From positions 1 through 12,545 of the forward strand of contig JAQIWT010001096.1 of assembly GCA_034696485.1 (NCBI GenBank): a stretch of 12,545 nucleotides of DNA, written 5' to 3'. The position numbers and the translations under genes are program-made. The notes under the pieces were generated by a model that ran no database searches, was not told the origin of the DNA, and saw only the letters and a list, made by a program, of their open reading frames with translations. Origin of the DNA: Isohypsibius dastychi (taxonomy: Eukaryota; Tardigrada; Eutardigrada; Parachela; Isohypsibiidae). Below, one piece after another: positions 8,145-12,545 of the stretch; the stretch's first letter is position 1, and every line of letters begins with the position of its first letter.

Positions 8145-9847
8145 TCATGCAAGCCTTGAATTAACGTTCATCAGTAGTGTCCAAATGTCCTCCGCCAGAT
8201 CAATGGGTCGTTCTGCAGCGGAGAAGTGACCACCTTGCTCATGATGAACAAACGCCACCAGGTCGTCAAAATAGGGTTTCACAAAATCTTTTGGCATATT
8301 CACTCCGGGATTTTCATAGCGGAAATCGGAGAGAACAGTGGGGACTTCAACCGGGAACCTGCAGCAAGCAACACCGTAAGCACAAGCAAGTTAATCAGTG
8401 CACTATGCTGGGATATTTACCGCCATCTTTCTGACGCATTGCCACAGCCAGTCACTCCACAATTCTCGTAATAGAACCGTATCCCAAACATCATAGAATC
8501 AGATATCCAATACAGCATAACATGAGTCAAAAGGTCATCCATTTCATAAAACTCCTGCAGTCCTCCTTTTGTTTTGTTCAGATTGTCAGGTCTGGTGAAA
8601 GTTGAGAAATGGTCTAGAATGTATGCAGCCAGACCAGCTGCTGTATCGGACATGGCCGTCGCTGGAAACCATCCAGTTAGCGAATAAACTCAACGCGGAC
8701 CTGAGGCAGACTAACCAATAGTATCGGGTTTGAAAGTATGAAAGTGCACGTGTCCGGACTTCGCCAATATGTCACCGAAGCGTTTGTGGAGCAGCTTGTA
8801 GGTTTCATTTGTATTCATGACCAAACTTGGAGCAACCATCGCCACTGAATGACGAACAAGGTTCGGTCCCATCGGAATGGGGTAAAGGGGCAACTGAAGG
8901 CCTAGAATGCTGAAAAAAGAACGAATGAGTGCATTGTAAATTGTGGTACTGTGAAATCCCTTACTTTTCTGGGTACATCTGAGCCAGTTGACGAGCCATT
9001 GAACATCCCCAGTCTCCCCCATGGACGAGATATTTGGTCAAACCTAAGCGTTGCATCAGTTTGTTTGACATCCGCGCAAAATCAGCCGTGTCCAAGCCTG
9101 GAATCACACCTTGAAATCGAAATCTCGCATGCTGTAAACAGTGTTCTGTTACCAGGTTTTTGTGGAATCTCTGAGAACCCAAACCCAGGAATGGAGGGAA
9201 CAACTACTTCGAAGGCGATCATCTTCCCGTTCTGGGTTTTTCTGGGTTTTGTCAGAAGAGGTATCATTCGGTAAAATTGGAAGAATGAATCCGGCCAGCC
9301 ATGAAACAACATGATCGGGTATGTCTGGACATTTCTATCAGCTTCAGGAGCTTTGTACCGGAGGAAGTGAATATCCAAGCCCTCAATGTTCGTTTTGAAT
9401 TGGGGATATTGGTTCAAAACATCCTCACGCTTTCGCCAATCGAATCTGTTCATCCAATAATCGATCCACTGAGAGACGAACAACATTCTTTCAGAGCGAC
9501 ATTTTAATGACTTTTCAATGTTTGCTCACCTTTTGGAGTTCTTCTGGTGGAAAGCCGTACTGGAACTTCTGGCCAGGCAGCACCGGCCCAAACCGAGTCG
9601 CTTGTAGCCGGCGTTTCAAATCAGTAAGGACCTCATCTTTGACTTGGATTCTGAACGGTCGAATGGATTCGTCCGTCTTTTCACCTTGGTCCACTTTCCA
9701 AAACTGGTCTTCAAATGGGAAAACATCGTGTTTGTTTGGGAGTGGGAACAGTATTCGCGCGACGTATTCCGGTTGCAGAAGTGCGATGCTGAAAAACGCC
9801 ACAAAGATCCCCAGAAACGAGATCAGGATTGTGGAGAGAAGGGCCAT
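8145..9847 (-). CDS. Jheh: Membrane-anchored epoxide hydrolase (juvenile-hormone/microsomal EPHX1 family), complete, 6 coding exons
   Basis: Exons (minus strand): 9847-9530, 9468-9153, 9097-8965, 8909-8716, 8661-8421, 8358-8145; 1416 nt, 471 aa, close to the family's usual 455-470. An N-terminal hydrophobic anchor (about residues 4-25) is followed by the EHN domain (about 45-155) and the alpha/beta-hydrolase core: oxyanion motif HGWP (162-165), nucleophile D240 in GGDWG, probable acid E416 and base H445 in GGHF. One of the two lid tyrosines is kept (Y384 in RFYYEN), but the position of the other (SGYxH in relatives) is His309 (SGHVH). The family opens epoxides to diols in the ER, with juvenile hormone or methyl farnesoate-type epoxides and xenobiotics as substrates. 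The symbol denotes family, not proven orthology. The ATG is the first after an in-frame upstream stop. Confidence 0.88.
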
Positions 9848-10477
9848 CAAATCGTCAGAATTTTCTGAATTCAACAAGAAATGGTTTTTGAATATTTCAA
9901 ACTTGGAGAATCGCTGTGAAAATCCAATTTGTTGTCCGTGTTAATACCGCGTTGAATAGGCAACTATTTGTTGATGTGCTCGAGGCGAATAAGAAAGTGC
10001 GGCGAGGGAATTCCCCGGTGAAGCCTTTCATGCGCTCGACCGACCAAATAAGTTAATCATTCCCGAGTTCTGTCAAAGACAATTCATTTTTCTGAACTAG
10101 TTATTCAGGAGACAGGAGTTCCTGGACCAGGGACACGGGTTCACCTTGGCTGTTTTGTTTTCGTTCTTGCATCATAGGACAGAAAAATAGCCACGAGGCA
10201 GCAGTTTAAAGCTAAGAAATTTCCCAAGCACCCCGCGGTCCTAGATGGATCATTCATACAGTTTTTGCATTTAAAGATACTCTTTCAATATATTTAACAG
10301 CGTTTTCACCTGTTATCCGAAAAAGACATTTTTTGTCAATTTAGCCGCGTTCCCGGTCATGAAAGGGCCGGGAACGCGGCGGGAACTTCGATCGGCTTTT
10401 TGAACTGTTTGGAAAAGATTTAGGAATTCTCACAGAAAACTATGTCGCTTCTCCTTTGTCTGTTTGTAAGAACGAAA
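9848..10477. other. Spacer between epoxide hydrolase 5' end and lipase C 3' end
   Basis: About 630 bases. It presumably contains the epoxide hydrolase promoter and 5' leader (no TATA box recognised) and the lipase C 3' UTR (no clear AATAAA on the minus strand). The standout structure is the GC-rich perfect hairpin at 10344-10380. Plus-strand open frames overlapping the epoxide hydrolase start are shadows. Confidence 0.45.
10344..10380. repeat. GC-rich perfect hairpin, 13-bp stems, 11-base loop
   Basis: GCCGCGTTCCCGG (10344-10356) and CCGGGAACGCGGC (10368-10380) are exact reverse complements around the loop TCATGAAAGGG. The stem is far more GC-rich than the A/T-rich surroundings. It sits about 100 bases past the lipase C stop and could fall in that gene's 3' UTR. 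Function unknown. Confidence 0.6.
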
Positions 10478-12545
10478 TCAAAATTTCAAACGAGTTTCTA
10501 AGAAAGCTCGCACGTCCTTCTTTTCTTCGATCTGCGTTCCTCCTCGCTCCACTGCGAAATTTTGCACCAGACCCAGGTTGTCTTCGACTTCAAATGCTCC
10601 ATTGACGTTGAGGTAATGCTTGCGGAACAGATCGAGTATGGAAAAGCTGGCTTCCCAGTAGAATACAATCGAGTTCAGAGGTCCAATCTCGTCCGCCAAG
10701 GGGAATACGAAATTGAAATGACCACCTGGCGTCAAAGTCACGGGCCTGAAATGGATAATCGGTGAGTTCATAACAAGCGTCAACCAAAAAAGTTTCATAC
10801 TCGGCAGTGAGCTGAATCTTCCGGCTTTTGCCAGGTAGGCCAATCAAGGTGATAAAAAGCGCCCCTTTTTCTTCTCGCGCATTGTTGCTTGCAGTTTTAT
10901 TTTGTAGGGTCAGCCCAAAACGCATTGACTTTGCTGCAAAATTGTGCGTCATAAACCCACAAACGACGGTCCAGATCAGCCTGGACTCACTGCAAAACGG
11001 CGGTCGATCTGTTGTCTGCAAGTAGTAATTCTTGGTCTGTCCATCTTGAGCCACTGTGACATCAGTATGGAAGCCCATCACTGCATGTTGATCGCCATCA
11101 AACTCACGACATTTGCCCAAGAGATACTAGCAAGACAAACGTTGTAGGTTGATACAACTCATTTTGACCGGTCCAATCTTACGTTTTCATAACTTTCACA
11201 TTTGTGTGCTTGCATGGAGCATTTCCCTGTCCCGATACTTTCTGTAAAATCGAATTTAGTAATCCACAGGAGTTTCCTATGCCACAGGTGGTGATACCGA
11301 TATACAGCGACAATGCTCGCCAGTGGTTGCATCCAACTGTCTGGTAGAATGTCTGCATGGCAGATGAGGACAGGTCATAGTCAGTGCTGTTAAACGAAGA
11401 TGGTCCGGTGGTCCCTGTCAAAAAGGCACCACAACCTGGTTGTTTGTTGCCGCCATTTGGATAAAAATCTGTTAAGACAGACAAAAAATTACCATACAAG
11501 TTTAGCGTGTCTCAAGCAGCAAAAGATATCTTACTGATATGCCCCATAGCTTGGATCGATCCAAAGCCCAGACTGATGATTGACTAAAAGGTCAGAACGG
11601 AGTGTGTTTTTGTGAAATACAGTACGGTACATTCTGCTGAATCTGGAATGTACCTCGCCATCTGCAACAAGAGTGTCGACCACAACAGCGTCAGTTGGGT
11701 CAAGTCGCACTTTCGGGTCCATATATTGGAAGTAGAGTCCAGCGGGATCCACCCCGGAAATCCTTCCGACTTTGTCGACACGCTCTCCTGCGTAACCAGC
11801 CGTATGTGCACCAAGACTGAAAAAAATAAGTGTTCATTGCACTTCTGATGCACTTTTCGAAAGGTCACGGGTTGACTACCTGTGGCCAATGATGTGGATT
11901 TTGGATGGGCTATAGCGTAGTTCGGTACTTAGCAGATTGATGAATTTGGCCACATAGGCTCCAGCTATCCGTGTGTTCCCTGTCGCTTGCATATATGGCG
12001 GTGTATTCCCGGACGCTGAAAGTGTATTGCTAAGAATCCGGAGTTTTTCTCAATATTCTGTTCAGCCCTGTCACTTACACCAGTCAAGACGGATGATATT
12101 GTAGTCTCCTTCCCCAAGTAACGCCACCACCATCGCCTGTTCAAATCATTAAAAAAACACGTTGAACATTTGGGCTTGTTTACGCACCTTCCACCAGTCC
12201 CAGTCAAAATGATCGGTGAATCCATGAATGAGAATCTTCGTCTCCAACGCAGTGTTAAAATTTGACAGCTGGATGGTGCTGAACGAGTAGGGATCCAGAA
12301 TCTGGGTGACATTGTGGTTCAAGCGAGTGTTCAGATGAAGCTTGAACTTGGAAGCTACGGCGCAGTTCGGGGTAGAGGAGAGCGGCCTAGTAAAAAGTCC
12401 CAGTATGTTATGCAAAGTCGCCTTGACCATGGATGCCCCACCTGTAGAAAAGGTCAAAAAAGATGCCATCATTGCTGAAGCAACCTAGATCCCCGCAGCA
12501 GACCTCCTTACGAGGTGCTGCCAAGCATCCGGTTACGAGAGCCAC
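10478..12545 (-). CDS. Lipase C: secreted pancreatic-lipase-type lipase, 5' end beyond window, 11 exons seen
   Basis: Exons in window (minus strand): 12545-12442 (partial), 12386-12188, 12136-12079, 12015-11880, 11816-11654, 11583-11535, 11468-11298, 11241-11183, 11126-10991, 10933-10801, 10745-10478; 1476 nt, 491 residues plus stop. The window cuts the signal peptide (it begins VALVTGCLAAP), so only the start and a few residues are missing. Numbering from the first visible residue, the triad is S166 (GHSLG), D189 (GVDPAG) and H285 (CNHW). The lid lies between C249 and C283, and a PLAT/C2-like domain follows, ending QIEEKKDVRAF plus a short tail. All catalytic motifs are standard, so activity is likely. 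It has fewer introns in its 3' half: its 171-bp and 133-bp exons correspond to three exons and two exons of lipases A and B. The first visible donor is the weaker GTGGGG. Confidence 0.88.

Noticed and set aside
9686-9697. Second copy of the TGGTCCACTT motif from the left-end repeat
   Set aside because: It lies inside an epoxide hydrolase exon encoding KVDQG and is best taken as coincidence.
8951-9944. Plus-strand open frames up to 145 codons over the epoxide hydrolase
   Set aside because: They lie opposite well-supported exons with conserved motifs (HGWP, GGDWG) and have no family resemblance of their own.
10344-10380. GC hairpin as a bacterial-type terminator
   Set aside because: The DNA is clearly eukaryotic with spliced genes, and no T-run follows the stem.

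Overview
This is eukaryotic nuclear DNA. The genes are split by many short introns (51-113 bp, mostly 54-70 bp) with GT..AG ends, and there is a Pol III-type tRNA gene. Very short introns combined with a family of secreted pancreatic-type lipases, a Kazal inhibitor and a juvenile-hormone/microsomal-type epoxide hydrolase point to an arthropod, most likely a cladoceran crustacean such as Daphnia. The organism call is inference; no species-diagnostic marker is present.

Layout from left to right: a 61-bp inverted-repeat structure with TTAA at both outer ends (1-61); lipase gene A on the minus strand (257-2609, 13 coding exons, 526 aa); a 1.4-kb spacer with gene A's TATA box and an 18-bp perfect palindrome; lipase gene B on the minus strand (4047-6417, 15 coding exons, 499 aa, plus a probable 5' UTR intron); a tRNA-Gln(UUG)-like gene with 21 extra bases in its D loop (6720-6812, plus strand); a small secreted two-domain Kazal inhibitor (7242-7866, plus strand, 5 exons, 119 aa); a membrane-anchored epoxide hydrolase (8145-9847, minus strand, 6 exons, 471 aa), convergent with the Kazal gene; a spacer with a GC-rich perfect hairpin (10344-10380); and lipase gene C on the minus strand (10478 to beyond 12545, 11 exons in window, 5' end cut off).

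The three lipases are same-strand paralogues, so this is a dispersed tandem family. All keep the Ser-Asp-His triad residues and a C-terminal PLAT/C2-like domain, and all are predicted secreted, so extracellular (probably gut) lipid hydrolysis is the natural reading. I reconstructed every exon by hand. Each reading frame closes exactly, and exon lengths repeat between paralogues (199, 58, 136, 49, 46, 78, 59, 62, 71 bp). Intron presence differs strongly between the copies, and gene B has one 57-bp frame-preserving, stop-free intron. No defence system, CRISPR array or clearly new multi-gene system is visible. The points most worth a second look are the D-loop insertion in the tRNA, the intron turnover among the lipases, the altered nucleophile elbow of lipase B and the altered lid tyrosine of the epoxide hydrolase.
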